DNA of 32,276 nt from Planctomycetaceae bacterium (GTDB lineage Bacteria; Planctomycetota; Planctomycetia; Planctomycetales; Planctomycetaceae). How positions within the stretch are numbered: the stretch's first letter is position 1; the number at the start of each line of letters is the position of its first letter. Under the pieces are notes generated by a model. The model saw nothing but the letters and a program-made list of their open reading frames with translations. It was not told the origin of the DNA and did no database searches. Below are positions 16,422-24,758 of the stretch, piece by piece. The stretch lies in contig JAGQPX010000011.1 in assembly GCA_020426505.1 (NCBI GenBank), positions 1 to 32,276 on the forward strand. The letters are read 5' to 3'. The translations under genes and the position numbers were made by a program.

Positions 16422-18181
16422 TGCGCAGACGATTCAACCTTATCGCCCCTCTGCTCTGCCTGCTGCTCACGGTCTGTGTGGTCGATGCAGCCATAGCGGT
16501 CGATGCACTCGTGCTGGAGGCTGAGCAGCAGCGGGTCGCGACCATCGAACGCATTTCTGCTCCGACGATCGCCATCTTCAACGATGAAGGGAACAACGGC
16601 GGATCGGGGGTCCTCATCCGGCCAAATGGATTGGCCGTCACCAACTTCCACGTCGTCGAGGGGCTCGGTCCCTTCATGAAGTGCGGTCTCAACGACGGCA
16701 ACGTCTACGAGGCGGTCATCATCGGGATCGATCCGACCGGCGATGTGGCCCTCGTGCAACTCTTGGGCAGGGACGACTTCCCCGCCGCGGAGGTGGGCGA
16801 CAGCGATGCGGTCCGCATGGGCGACTGGGTCTATGTCGTCGGCAACCCGTTCCTGCTGGCGACCGACTTCACTCCCACCGTCACGTACGGCATCGTGAGC
16901 GGGACCCACCGCTATCAATACCCGGCCAAGACGCTTCTTGAATACACCGACTGCATTCAGGTTGACGCGTCGATCAACCCCGGTAATTCGGGCGGCCCGC
17001 TGTTCAATGCCGACGGACAATTGATCGGCATCAACGGCCGAGCCTCCTTCGAGAAGCGAGGCCGAGTGAACATCGGTGCGGGCTACGCCATCTCGATCAA
17101 TCAAGTGATGCACTTTCTCGACCACCTGCACAGTGGACGCATCGTCGATCATGCGACGCTGGGGGCAACAGTGACAAGTGAGTCGGACGGGTCGGTCACT
17201 GTCGATCAGATCCTTCCTCAATCGGAGGCGTATCGTCGCGGGCTGCGTCGGGGAGATGAGATTGTCTCGTTCGCCGGTCGTCCGATCGGCAGCGTCAATC
17301 AATTCAAAAACATCCTCGGCATCTTCCCCGACGGCTGGAAACGACCGCTCGTCTACCGGCGTGATGGGGAGAAACACGAGATCATGGTCCGGCTGCGACC
17401 GTTGCACAGCCGGTCCGAACTCGTGCCAGCGAAACCGAAAATGCCGCATTTCCACAAGCCGGAAGGCGACTCCCCGGACGATGAAGAGTCACCGGAACGG
17501 CCGATGCCCGACATCCCACCGGGGCACCCACTCGCTCATCTGTTCAAACAGACTCGCATTCCCGAGGAGTACGCCGAGTTATACGAGGAACGGGAAGGAT
17601 TCGCGAATTACCGCTTCAACCGTGTCGCCCGAGAGCGCATTTACGACGAGATCGATCGGCTGGGCGAGTTCCCTGCCGGATCATGGAAGGTCGCAGGGGT
17701 AACGTCGGAGAACGTGCCTTTTCAATTCCAACTGAACGATGAGGTCATTGCCCTTACGATGGGCCAGGAGTCGTTCCTGCAGAACGTCGGTGAGGCGTTT
17801 CGAGATGAACCGCCCGTCTCGGGTGGCTTGCTCGCCGCCATGCACCATTTTCGGCTGATGCTGATTGATCCGGAAGAACGATTCACTGAGTTCTACTACG
17901 TCGGCAGCGAGCCACTCGACGGGGACGGCGAAAAGGTTGATGTGCTGATCGCCACGCGCGGGTCGACCACCAGTCGCTGGTACTTTCGCCAGTCTGATTC
18001 AACGTTTATCGGCTACGACACCGAAATCGAACCGGACACGGACGCGTGTGAGGTCCGCATCGTGGAATGGCAGGCGATTGAGAGTCTCACCTTTCCGGCG
18101 GTTATCTCGGTTCGCCATTTGGGCGAACAGGTCGGTGAGATGACGATCGAAAGCTTCTCGGTCAAGGAGGCGACTCCGTGA
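16421..18181 (+). CDS. DegP/HtrA-like serine protease with PDZ and LolA-like C-terminal domain
   Basis: A 586-residue exported protease. Signal peptide about 1-26. The trypsin-like domain (about 40-235) has an intact catalytic triad: H77 in NFHVVEG, D108 in DPTGDVALVQL and S190 in NPGNSGGPL. One PDZ domain follows (about 245-330). After a proline-rich linker there is a long C-terminal region (about 365-586) whose closing strands, from VDVLIATRG to MTIESFSVKE, look like a LolA/LolB-type half barrel; that call is my inference. ATG 16421 is preferred over the GTG one codon earlier. It is the first and only fully active-looking member of a three-gene series and overlaps the second by four bases. 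Confidence 0.88.
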   Translation: MRRRFNLIAPLLCLLLTVCVVDAAIAVDALVLEAEQQRVATIERISAPTIAIFNDEGNNGGSGVLIRPNGLAVTNFHVVEGLGPFMKCGLNDGNVYEAVIIGIDPTGDVALVQLLGRDDFPAAEVGDSDAVRMGDWVYVVGNPFLLATDFTPTVTYGIVSGTHRYQYPAKTLLEYTDCIQVDASINPGNSGGPLFNADGQLIGINGRASFEKRGRVNIGAGYAISINQVMHFLDHLHSGRIVDHATLGATVTSESDGSVTVDQILPQSEAYRRGLRRGDEIVSFAGRPIGSVNQFKNILGIFPDGWKRPLVYRRDGEKHEIMVRLRPLHSRSELVPAKPKMPHFHKPEGDSPDDEESPERPMPDIPPGHPLAHLFKQTRIPEEYAELYEEREGFANYRFNRVARERIYDEIDRLGEFPAGSWKVAGVTSENVPFQFQLNDEVIALTMGQESFLQNVGEAFRDEPPVSGGLLAAMHHFRLMLIDPEERFTEFYYVGSEPLDGDGEKVDVLIATRGSTTSRWYFRQSDSTFIGYDTEIEPDTDACEVRIVEWQAIESLTFPAVISVRHLGEQVGEMTIESFSVKEATP

Positions 18182-19215
18182 CAAACCGGCCTATCCTCAT
18201 GTTGCGTACCGTCGGCTTGCTGATTCTTCTGGCTTCCGGAGTTTGTCGTCCGCTCTTCGCACAGAGCACGCGGGAGACGATCGACGTCGTACTGCCTCGT
18301 GTCGTGAAGATCTTCGGAGCCGGAGGCGTCGCAAATCTTGAGGCTTACGGCAGCGGGTTTCTTATCTCGTCGGACGGGCATCTCGTGACGGTCTGGAGCC
18401 ACGTGCTCGACGCCGACGTTGTGACGGTGGTGCTGGACGACGGTCGACGCTTTGAAGCCGAACTACTCGGCGCAGAGCCGACGCTCGAACTGGCCGTGCT
18501 CAAGATCGACGCGGAGGGACTGCCCCATTTTGATCTGTCGCAAGCCACTGAGGCAGGTCCGGGGTCGCGTGTGCTGGCGTTCAGCAATGTCTTTCAGGTT
18601 GCCGTCGGTGACGAGCCGGTGTCGGTGTTGCACGGAGTGATCGCGGCGACAGAGCCGCTCTCCGCCCGCAGCGGTCGGTACGACGTTTCATATGACGGCC
18701 CCGTGTATGTCGTCGATGCGGTCACGAACAACTCGGGAGCCGCCGGCGGAGTGCTGACGACCCGCGACGGCCTGTTGCTCGGCATGATCGGCAGACAGCT
18801 GAACGATTCTGAGAGCAACACGCGGCTGAACTATTCGATCCCCATCATGGAGTTGACGTCGACCATCCGCCAAATCCAGACCGGCGATTTCTCACGCAAC
18901 CGTGACGATCTTTCGTCTGAGGTCGCCAACAACTTTGATGCAATCGACTTCGGCATCGTGCTGGTCCCCGACGTGGTTGAACGGACGCCGGCGTACATCG
19001 ACGTCGTCCTGGATGACTCGCAGGCCGAAAGCGAGGGACTGCTGCCGGACGATCTGATCGTGTTCGCCAACAACCGGCTCGTCCACTCCTGTCAGGCGTT
19101 CGAGGCCGAACTGGGACAACTTCAACCGGCTGACGATCTCACGGTGGTCGTGCGTCGCGACGGTGCCCTGGTCACAGTGACACTCACTGCTCCACGGACA
19201 CTTCCCCAGCGTTAG
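18178..19215 (+). CDS. DegP-like protein without catalytic serine (pseudoprotease)
   Basis: A 345-residue exported protein: signal peptide about 1-29, trypsin-like fold (about 35-235), one degenerate PDZ domain (about 250-342). The fold is clear from GSGFLISSDGHLVTVWSHV and the segment ELAVLKID. The triad is broken: H75 remains, the Asp position is Glu104 in LELAVL, and the serine position is Ala189 in NNSGAAGGVL, where active relatives have GNSGGPL. The gene is not decayed, as the frame is open throughout and the start GTG overlaps the preceding stop. It is more likely a binding or regulatory partner of the active protease than a pseudogene. An older origin from the upstream gene by duplication is possible. 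Confidence 0.85.
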   Translation: MTNRPILMLRTVGLLILLASGVCRPLFAQSTRETIDVVLPRVVKIFGAGGVANLEAYGSGFLISSDGHLVTVWSHVLDADVVTVVLDDGRRFEAELLGAEPTLELAVLKIDAEGLPHFDLSQATEAGPGSRVLAFSNVFQVAVGDEPVSVLHGVIAATEPLSARSGRYDVSYDGPVYVVDAVTNNSGAAGGVLTTRDGLLLGMIGRQLNDSESNTRLNYSIPIMELTSTIRQIQTGDFSRNRDDLSSEVANNFDAIDFGIVLVPDVVERTPAYIDVVLDDSQAESEGLLPDDLIVFANNRLVHSCQAFEAELGQLQPADDLTVVVRRDGALVTVTLTAPRTLPQR

Positions 19216-19238
19216 AACTTCCTTTTTCGTTTGATCGC

Positions 19239-21206
19239 ATGCGTCGATTCACCCGCCAATGTCTGTTTCTCCTACTGACGATGCCATTCGCGGCCGCGCT
19301 TGCTGACGAGCGTCTGGAAGGGCTGGAGGAGCAGGCCTTTCGCGAGGCAGCAGTGGCGGCGGCGCCGGCGATCGTGCGGATTCAGACAGTCGGCGGACTC
19401 GATGTCATCAACGGACTGCTGACGCCGAGCGGTCCCACAACGGGCGTCGTCGTTGGTGAGGACGGCTGGATCATCACGAGTAGTTTCAACTTCGCCAGTC
19501 AACCGGCGTCCATTCTCGTCACGCTGCCTAATGGACAACGTTATCCAGCGGACATTGTGGCAAGTGACAGCTCGCGCAGACTGACCCTACTCAAGATCGA
19601 CGCAGACGGGCTGGAGGCGATCAAACCCGCGGACGCAGGGAGCGTGCAGGTGGGGCAGTGGACCATTGCCCTCGGACGGACGTCTGACCAGCCGTTCCCG
19701 AATGTCGCTGTGGGGATCGTCAGTGCGGTGGGACGCATCTACGGACGTGCTGTGCAGACCGATGCGAACATCTCTCCCAAAAACTACGGTGGCCCGTTGG
19801 TCAACATTCGGGGCGAGGCGATCGGGATTCTCGTGCCTCTCAACCCGGAAAACTCTGACGAGACGGCAGGGGTCGAGTGGTACGATTCGGGGATCGGGTT
19901 TGCAGTTCCGATGGCGGCGATCAATAACGTCCTGCCGCGTCTGCAGTCCGGCGAAGACCTGTCGCCCGGGCTGATGGGGATTTCATTCGCCGAGTTGGGC
20001 GTGACGGCCGGCCAACCTGTGCTCAAACGCGTGCGTCCCGGCTCACCCGCCTACGAAGCCGGCCTGCGTGAGGGGGATATCATTGCTCGCATTGACGACG
20101 TCGAGACGCCCCGCGTGCCGCATGTTCGGCAAGAACTCGGCACGAAGTACGCCGGCGATGCGATCTCGGTGTCGTATTTGCGAGAAGAGTCGGTGACGAC
20201 GGTCGACTTGACATTGACCTCTAAGTTGGAGGCATACGTCGCTCCCCAACTGGGCATCCTGCCGGATCGTGCCTCGCAAGCAGATGACGGAGCGCCTGGC
20301 GTCATCGTGCGGTTCGTGCTGCCTGACACTCCCGCTGACGAAGCGGGACTCGAACGACGTGACCGTATCACCGCGATCGACGGCGTGCCGGTCGCAAACG
20401 CGAAAGAGTTGCGTGAGGTCATCAGCCATGACCGACCGAGCGACCAGATCGAACTGACGGTCGTCCGTGGAGCGTCTGAAGAATCGGTGATCGTCACTCT
20501 CACCGAGATGACGGCTGACGTGCCGGAGCAACTGCCCAGCCATGCGGTGTCTGAAAGTAACACTCCCCGCGATGAGGCGATCCGGACCGGTCGCTGGGTC
20601 GATGTGCTGGGCGGGGACGAGTCTCGCGCCTATTGGGCGTATGTGCCCGATGCCTATCACCCGGAGCAGGCACAGGGGCTCGTCGTCTGGCTTCACCCGG
20701 CGGGAGACACGATGGAGTCCGACGTGTTGAAACTGTGGCAGCCGATCTGCGATCGGCGTGGCCTGATACTCGTTGGTCCAAAGACGTCGGATCAGAAAGG
20801 CTGGACGCCTTCCGAACTCGACTTTGTCACCGACCTCGTCGAGGAGATTCGCGAGCAGTACACCATCGACCCGCAGCGGATCGTCGTACATGGTTACGCT
20901 GATGCAGGAGCGCTGACAGCATACGCGGCGTTTCAGCAGCGAGACGTGTTTCGCGGCGTGTCGATCGCCGGTGCGCCATTGCGTGTGCGTCCGCCTGAGG
21001 TGAAACCCGAGCATCCGTTGCAGTTGCACTTCACGATCGGCGCGGATGACCCGGCGTTCAAGAGTACGGAAGAGAGTGTTGAGATACTTCGAACGGCTAT
21101 GTTCCCGACATCGCTGCTGACAATCCCCGAACATGGTCACGAGTATGCGACGATTGATGCCATCGAAGCGATCGCCCGCTGGATTGACGCCTTGGACCGC
21201 ATTTGA
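19239..21206 (+). CDS. Pseudoprotease-PDZ-PDZ fused to an inactive alpha/beta hydrolase
   Basis: A 655-residue exported fusion. Signal peptide about 1-22; DegP-like fold about 32-238; PDZ1 about 245-330 (SPAYEAGLREGDIIARID); PDZ2 about 335-425 (TPADEAGLERRDRITAIDG); alpha/beta-hydrolase domain of the esterase/phospholipase type about 450-655. All three protease residues are replaced: Phe83 for His in ITSSFNF, Arg114 for Asp in RRLTLLKI, Tyr183 for Ser in PKNYGGPL. In the hydrolase, the nucleophile elbow reads HGYADAG, with Ala554 where GxSxG has serine, although a late His (HGHEY, 632-636) stays. Both enzyme folds are thus predicted inactive while the binding folds are intact. It begins 23 bases after the second gene of the series. 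Confidence 0.85.
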   Translation: MRRFTRQCLFLLLTMPFAAALADERLEGLEEQAFREAAVAAAPAIVRIQTVGGLDVINGLLTPSGPTTGVVVGEDGWIITSSFNFASQPASILVTLPNGQRYPADIVASDSSRRLTLLKIDADGLEAIKPADAGSVQVGQWTIALGRTSDQPFPNVAVGIVSAVGRIYGRAVQTDANISPKNYGGPLVNIRGEAIGILVPLNPENSDETAGVEWYDSGIGFAVPMAAINNVLPRLQSGEDLSPGLMGISFAELGVTAGQPVLKRVRPGSPAYEAGLREGDIIARIDDVETPRVPHVRQELGTKYAGDAISVSYLREESVTTVDLTLTSKLEAYVAPQLGILPDRASQADDGAPGVIVRFVLPDTPADEAGLERRDRITAIDGVPVANAKELREVISHDRPSDQIELTVVRGASEESVIVTLTEMTADVPEQLPSHAVSESNTPRDEAIRTGRWVDVLGGDESRAYWAYVPDAYHPEQAQGLVVWLHPAGDTMESDVLKLWQPICDRRGLILVGPKTSDQKGWTPSELDFVTDLVEEIREQYTIDPQRIVVHGYADAGALTAYAAFQQRDVFRGVSIAGAPLRVRPPEVKPEHPLQLHFTIGADDPAFKSTEESVEILRTAMFPTSLLTIPEHGHEYATIDAIEAIARWIDALDRI

Positions 21207-21218
21207 TGAGCCTGCCCT

Positions 21219-21998
21219 GTGGACGATAAGCAACTGCGAGACCTGCTGACCGCAATTCAGCAAGGGAATCTGACTCCCGAGGCGGGGATGCGCCAACTTC
21301 AGCAAGGGTTCGCGACCGATGGGGACTCGGTTACTGCGTCGATCGATGGGGTGCAGGTCGATCTGGATCGCCAACGACGATGCGGGTTTCCGGAGGTCAT
21401 CTACGCGGAAGGGAAGTCAGCACAAACGGTCGTCGATGTTTTTGCAAGGCTGGTCGAGGCGAAACAGGATTGTCTGGCGACGCGGGTCTCTCCCGAGCAG
21501 GCCCACTGGTTGCTGGAAAACTTCCCGGAGGCAACGTATCACCCCGAAGCACGGACCGTACGTTTGTCTCAAGAGAAGCAGCCTCAGGGACGTGTGCTGG
21601 TCGTGACGGCGGGGACGTCGGATCGCCCAGTCGCTGAGGAGGCGATTGAAACGCTGCGGTGGATGCACTGTGGATGCGAACTCATTGTGGACGTGGGAGT
21701 CGCAGGGCCTCGGCGGCTGCTCGCACAGCTGTCGCAGTTTGAGGGGGCCGATGCGGTGATTGTTGTGGCCGGCATGGAGGGGGCGCTGCCGTCGGTTGTC
21801 GGCGGCTGGGTGAATTGTCCGGTGATCGCGGTCCCGACGAGTGTGGGTTACGGTGCCTCGCTGGGCGGACTGACGGCACTGCTGGGGATGCTCAACAGTT
21901 GTGCGGCCAATGTCACGGTGGTCAACATCGACGCCGGCTTCAAGGCAGGGTATATCGCGGGACTGATCGCCCACGGCAAACATGCACGGGCGGAGTGA
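21219..21998 (+). CDS. larB: LarB, carboxylase/hydrolase of nickel-pincer cofactor synthesis
   Basis: A 259-residue PurE-like protein. LarB carboxylates the pyridine ring of nicotinic acid adenine dinucleotide and releases AMP, the first step to the nickel-pincer nucleotide of lactate racemase and relatives. Family motifs are in order: RRCGFPEVIYAEGKS (53-67), TAGTSDRPVAEEA (130-142), DVGVAGPRRLL (158-168), VVAGMEGALPSVVGG (182-196), and PTSVGYGASLGG (206-217). Cys228 in MLNSCA matches the catalytic cysteine of studied LarB. The start is GTG 21219, 12 bases after the preceding stop. larA, larC and larE are not in the window. It nearly touches nnrD. Confidence 0.93.
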   Translation: MDDKQLRDLLTAIQQGNLTPEAGMRQLQQGFATDGDSVTASIDGVQVDLDRQRRCGFPEVIYAEGKSAQTVVDVFARLVEAKQDCLATRVSPEQAHWLLENFPEATYHPEARTVRLSQEKQPQGRVLVVTAGTSDRPVAEEAIETLRWMHCGCELIVDVGVAGPRRLLAQLSQFEGADAVIVVAGMEGALPSVVGGWVNCPVIAVPTSVGYGASLGGLTALLGMLNSCAANVTVVNIDAGFKAGYIAGLIAHGKHARAE

Positions 21999-21999
21999 G

Positions 22000-22872
22000 A
22001 TGCAGCGAATCAACGACCTGCCGCCGCTGCCTGCAAGACCGGCCGACGGTCACAAGGGGACCTTCGGACGTGTGCTCATGATAGCGGGCAGCCGCGGGAT
22101 GAGCGGGGCAGCCATTCTTTCAGGCACTGCCGCGCTCCGCTCCGGGGCCGGACTCGTTTACATCGCGGTCCCGGAAAACATTCTTCCGATCGTCGCGGGG
22201 TTCGAGCCGTCGTACCTGACGGTCCCCCTGACCGAAGACGGCGACGGACGGATTGCGGAGAGTGCGACGGAACAGTTGCGAGATCGGATCACATCGATGG
22301 ATGCGATCGCGATCGGTCCCGGATTGGGACAGTCCGATGGCCTGGAGAATCTGGTCAGCGAACTCTATCGCAAAACAAGTCAGCCACTCGTCGTCGATGC
22401 GGACGCCCTTAACCTGCTGGCCCGGTCACCATCGCAACTCACTCAGCACGATGGACCACGTGTGTTGACACCTCACCCCGGAGAGTTCGAGCGACTGACG
22501 GGGAAAAAGGTCGGGACCGATCAATCGAGTCGTGAACAGGCCGCGATGCAATTTGCAACCGACCATGAGGTGGTGCTGGTGCTGAAGGGGCCGGGGTCCA
22601 TCATCACCGATGGTGAACGCATCGCGGTCAACACAACAGGCAACAGCGGCATGGCTACGGGCGGGACGGGTGACGTGCTGACCGGGATCATCACGTCACT
22701 GCTCGCACAGGGGATGCTGCCGTTCGAGGCGGCTCATGTCGGAACACACGTGCACGGACATGCGGGAGACATGGTTGCGGATGAATGCGGTGAACGCGGA
22801 ATGATCGCTTCGGATTTGATCGAAGGATTGTGTCTGGCATGGATCGCTATTGATGATCACAGCGATGACTGA
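22000..22872 (+). CDS. nnrD: ADP-dependent NAD(P)H-hydrate dehydratase
   Basis: A 290-residue ribokinase-like enzyme that uses ADP to dehydrate damaged NADHX/NADPHX back to NAD(P)H in the cytoplasm. It carries the family motifs KGTFGRVLMIAGS (19-31), SGAAILSGTAALRSGAGLV (35-53), GPGLG (106-110), DADALNLL (133-140), LTPHPGEF (156-163) and the anion-hole motif GGTGDVLTG (221-229). The NnrE epimerase half often fused to NnrD is absent, so the protein is single-domain. ATG 22000 is preferred: GGAG lies at 21992-21995 and it follows the larB stop by one base. An upstream in-frame ATG at 21982 would overlap larB by 17 bases. Confidence 0.93.
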   Translation: MQRINDLPPLPARPADGHKGTFGRVLMIAGSRGMSGAAILSGTAALRSGAGLVYIAVPENILPIVAGFEPSYLTVPLTEDGDGRIAESATEQLRDRITSMDAIAIGPGLGQSDGLENLVSELYRKTSQPLVVDADALNLLARSPSQLTQHDGPRVLTPHPGEFERLTGKKVGTDQSSREQAAMQFATDHEVVLVLKGPGSIITDGERIAVNTTGNSGMATGGTGDVLTGIITSLLAQGMLPFEAAHVGTHVHGHAGDMVADECGERGMIASDLIEGLCLAWIAIDDHSDD

Positions 22873-22930
22873 TCTACTGAATGCTGGCCCGACGTCGCGG
22901 CCATGAGAGTAATCTGAAGGGGTATCAGTC

Positions 22931-23521
22931 GTGTCCGGCGTGTCTTACGGTGAGATCTCACTCGATCGGATGGTGCGTGCTGTGGAGAAGGTCCGTGAGC
23001 GACTTGAGCGAGTGACGAGCGCTCTGAACAGAACCGGGATTCCCTATGCCATCGCAGGTGGTAACGCAGTGGCGGCATGGGTGTCGCGGGTGGATGAGGC
23101 TGCTGTGAGGAACACGCGGGACGTCGATGTCCTCATTCGGAGGGACGATTTCCCGGAGGTCATTCGCACGCTGGAGTCCGCAGGGTTTGTGCATCGTCAT
23201 TCGGCCGGAATCGACATGTTTCTCGACGGCCCCGATGCCAAGGCTCGCGACGCGGTGCACATCGTCTTCGCAGCCGAAAAGGTGAGAGACGACTACGTCA
23301 CTCCCGCTCCGGACGTTTCGGAGTCGGAACTGTCACGGGACATTCGCGTGTTATCGCTGGAGTCGCTGGTGCGGATGAAGCTCACGTCTTTTCGGGATAA
23401 GGATCGCACGCACCTTCGCGACATGATCGACGTTGGACTGCTCGATCAGACATGGCCAGATCGGTTCGCGCCTGAACTCGGAGAGCGACTCCAGTTCTTG
23501 TTGGATCATCCCGAGGATTGA
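22931..23521 (+). CDS. Nucleotidyltransferase-fold protein (AbiEii/DUF6036-like)
   Basis: A 196-residue protein with the minimal nucleotidyltransferase signature: IAGGNAVAAW (41-50) and, about 13 residues later, TRDVDVLIRR (62-71), which supplies the two acidic metal ligands. The helical C-terminus (about 125-196) with LESLVRMKLTSFRDKDRTHLRDM resembles AbiEii-type toxins and related enzymes, where a Lys and a KDxxHLRD stretch near the end are conserved. No antitoxin partner gene is next to it. The substrate is unknown. GTG 22931 has AAGGGG eight bases upstream. It converges on the metallophosphoesterase gene with only nine bases between stops. Confidence 0.7.
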   Translation: MSGVSYGEISLDRMVRAVEKVRERLERVTSALNRTGIPYAIAGGNAVAAWVSRVDEAAVRNTRDVDVLIRRDDFPEVIRTLESAGFVHRHSAGIDMFLDGPDAKARDAVHIVFAAEKVRDDYVTPAPDVSESELSRDIRVLSLESLVRMKLTSFRDKDRTHLRDMIDVGLLDQTWPDRFAPELGERLQFLLDHPED

Positions 23522-23539
23522 TGTGTCGCGTCACACATC
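23520..23539. terminator. Short hairpin across two converging stop codons
   Basis: GATGTGT (23520-23526) pairs with ACACATC (23533-23539) around a six-base loop. The stem contains parts of both stop codons of the convergent genes. There is no T-tract on either side, so termination is only a guess. Confidence 0.35.
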
Positions 23540-24028
23540 CGCCGATTCGACCACGATGTGCTCAGCTGACATGTCAGTCAGGTCGACGATCGCGACTGTG
23601 TGCGGACTGGCCCGGTAGACGGCGCCCGGGTTGAGAACGAGTGTCTTCCCCTGCTGATGTTGCTCGCGCTCGTGGGTGTGTCCGTAACAGACAAGGTCAT
23701 AGTCCTGCGAAGAGATCGCACCCATCAGGCGGGATGTGTCGTCCCCGTGCAGGACCGCGATCCTGCGATTGTTAAGCGTGATGTCGCCAAACCGGTCGTG
23801 GCACGTCTGCCCTGCCTCCTGCATGGCGTACTTCAGATCCTCAAGGTCGTGATCGGTGTTCCCAAACACAAAGTGTGTGGGCCAGCCGGCGAACAGCGGA
23901 ATGATCGCAGGCACGCCGATGTCTCCACAATGAAGCACGGCGTCGACCCCGGCAGCCTCCAGAGCCGCGACCCCCTCAGTGGCATACTTCACATGACCGT
24001 GTGTATCGCTGATGATTCCCAGACGCAT
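23531..24028 (-). CDS. YfcE/MJ0936-type metallophosphoesterase
   Basis: A 165-residue calcineurin-like phosphodiesterase of the small YfcE/MJ0936 family, acting on phosphodiester substrates with two metal ions. Motifs: D8xH10 in ISDTHG, C34GD36 in LHCGDIG, GNTD at 56-59, H94GD96, and GHTH at 116-119. Length is typical. ATG 24028 is chosen over the longer start at 24064 because AGGAA sits eight bases upstream and the protein then starts with the family's usual MRLGIISDTHG. It is followed upstream on the same strand by the YugP-type protease. Confidence 0.9.
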   Translation of the reverse strand: MRLGIISDTHGHVKYATEGVAALEAAGVDAVLHCGDIGVPAIIPLFAGWPTHFVFGNTDHDLEDLKYAMQEAGQTCHDRFGDITLNNRRIAVLHGDDTSRLMGAISSQDYDLVCYGHTHEREQHQQGKTLVLNPGAVYRASPHTVAIVDLTDMSAEHIVVESADV

Positions 24029-24036
24029 AAACTCGA

Positions 24037-24041
24037 TTCCT
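24037..24041 (-). promoter_or_regulatory. Ribosome binding site of the metallophosphoesterase gene
   Basis: AGGAA on the minus strand, eight bases before ATG 24028. It settles the start in favour of the shorter protein. Confidence 0.55.
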
Positions 24042-24065
24042 GAAGTGGACAAGGTCTCCCTCATC

Positions 24066-24758
24066 CTAACGCCGATTGCTCCGTCCGAGAATCTGAAAGA
24101 CGTAAAACAGCACGGTCAACAACGATTGGAGTGTGGCGGCGACATAGGTCCACGCCGCCGAGTTGAGCACGCGTCGAACAGCCTGAGCCCCCGTTTCGTC
24201 GACGATGCCCAATTCGTTCAGCAGGCGTTTGGCCCGATTGCTCGCATCGAACTCGACCGGCAGATTAATCAACTGAAAGACAAACACGCCGGCGTACGCA
24301 GCGATACCGAACCAGATGATCGTGTAGCCGAACTGTGAACCCGCCTGTATCAGAAAACTTCCGATGAACAGCGAGATCATGAAAATCCCCGGACCAATCT
24401 GGGCGGCAGGGACCGCCGCGTTGCGAACAATGAGCGGGGCATAGTGTGTCGCATGTTGGAGTGCGTGACCGGCTTCGTGAGCAGCAATCCCGACGGCAGA
24501 GGCGGTGCGGGACTGGTACACCTCCGGACTCAATCGCAAAACGCGATGACCCGGATCGTAATGATCCGAGAGTCGACCGGGCGTCTGCTCAACGGGGACA
24601 TCCTGCATGCCGTGGGTATCGAGAATGTGACGGGCGGCTGCCGCTCCGGAAAGCGGGGCGGGCACACGCATCCCGTCTGCATACGACGCCTTGACTCGAT
24701 GTTGAGCCCACATCATGAGCAACATCGCGGGAGCCAGGAAGATCATGTAGCCAATCAT
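24066..24758 (-). CDS. YugP-type zinc metallopeptidase
   Basis: A 230-residue membrane protein of the neutral zinc metallopeptidase 2 (YugP) family. A first membrane helix lies at 3-18; the zinc motif HEAGH is at 94-98, followed by two hydrophobic segments (about 120-165) and the family motif LPVEFDASNRA. A final helix is near 205-222. Substrates in this family are poorly known. Length matches the family. ATG 24758 starts a membrane helix at once, typical of YugP. No strong ribosome binding site is visible. The stop lies 37 bases before the metallophosphoesterase start. Confidence 0.92.
   Translation of the reverse strand: MIGYMIFLAPAMLLMMWAQHRVKASYADGMRVPAPLSGAAAARHILDTHGMQDVPVEQTPGRLSDHYDPGHRVLRLSPEVYQSRTASAVGIAAHEAGHALQHATHYAPLIVRNAAVPAAQIGPGIFMISLFIGSFLIQAGSQFGYTIIWFGIAAYAGVFVFQLINLPVEFDASNRAKRLLNELGIVDETGAQAVRRVLNSAAWTYVAATLQSLLTVLFYVFQILGRSNRR

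Noticed and set aside
16271..17455. 394-codon open frame on the minus strand
   Set aside because: Antisense to the NPCBM end and the active protease, whose catalytic motifs are clear on the plus strand.
20043..21374. 443-codon open frame on the minus strand
   Set aside because: It lies antisense to the pseudoprotease-hydrolase gene and the larB start. Its translation is rich in Arg, His and Asp with no domain, as expected of a shadow frame in GC-rich coding DNA.
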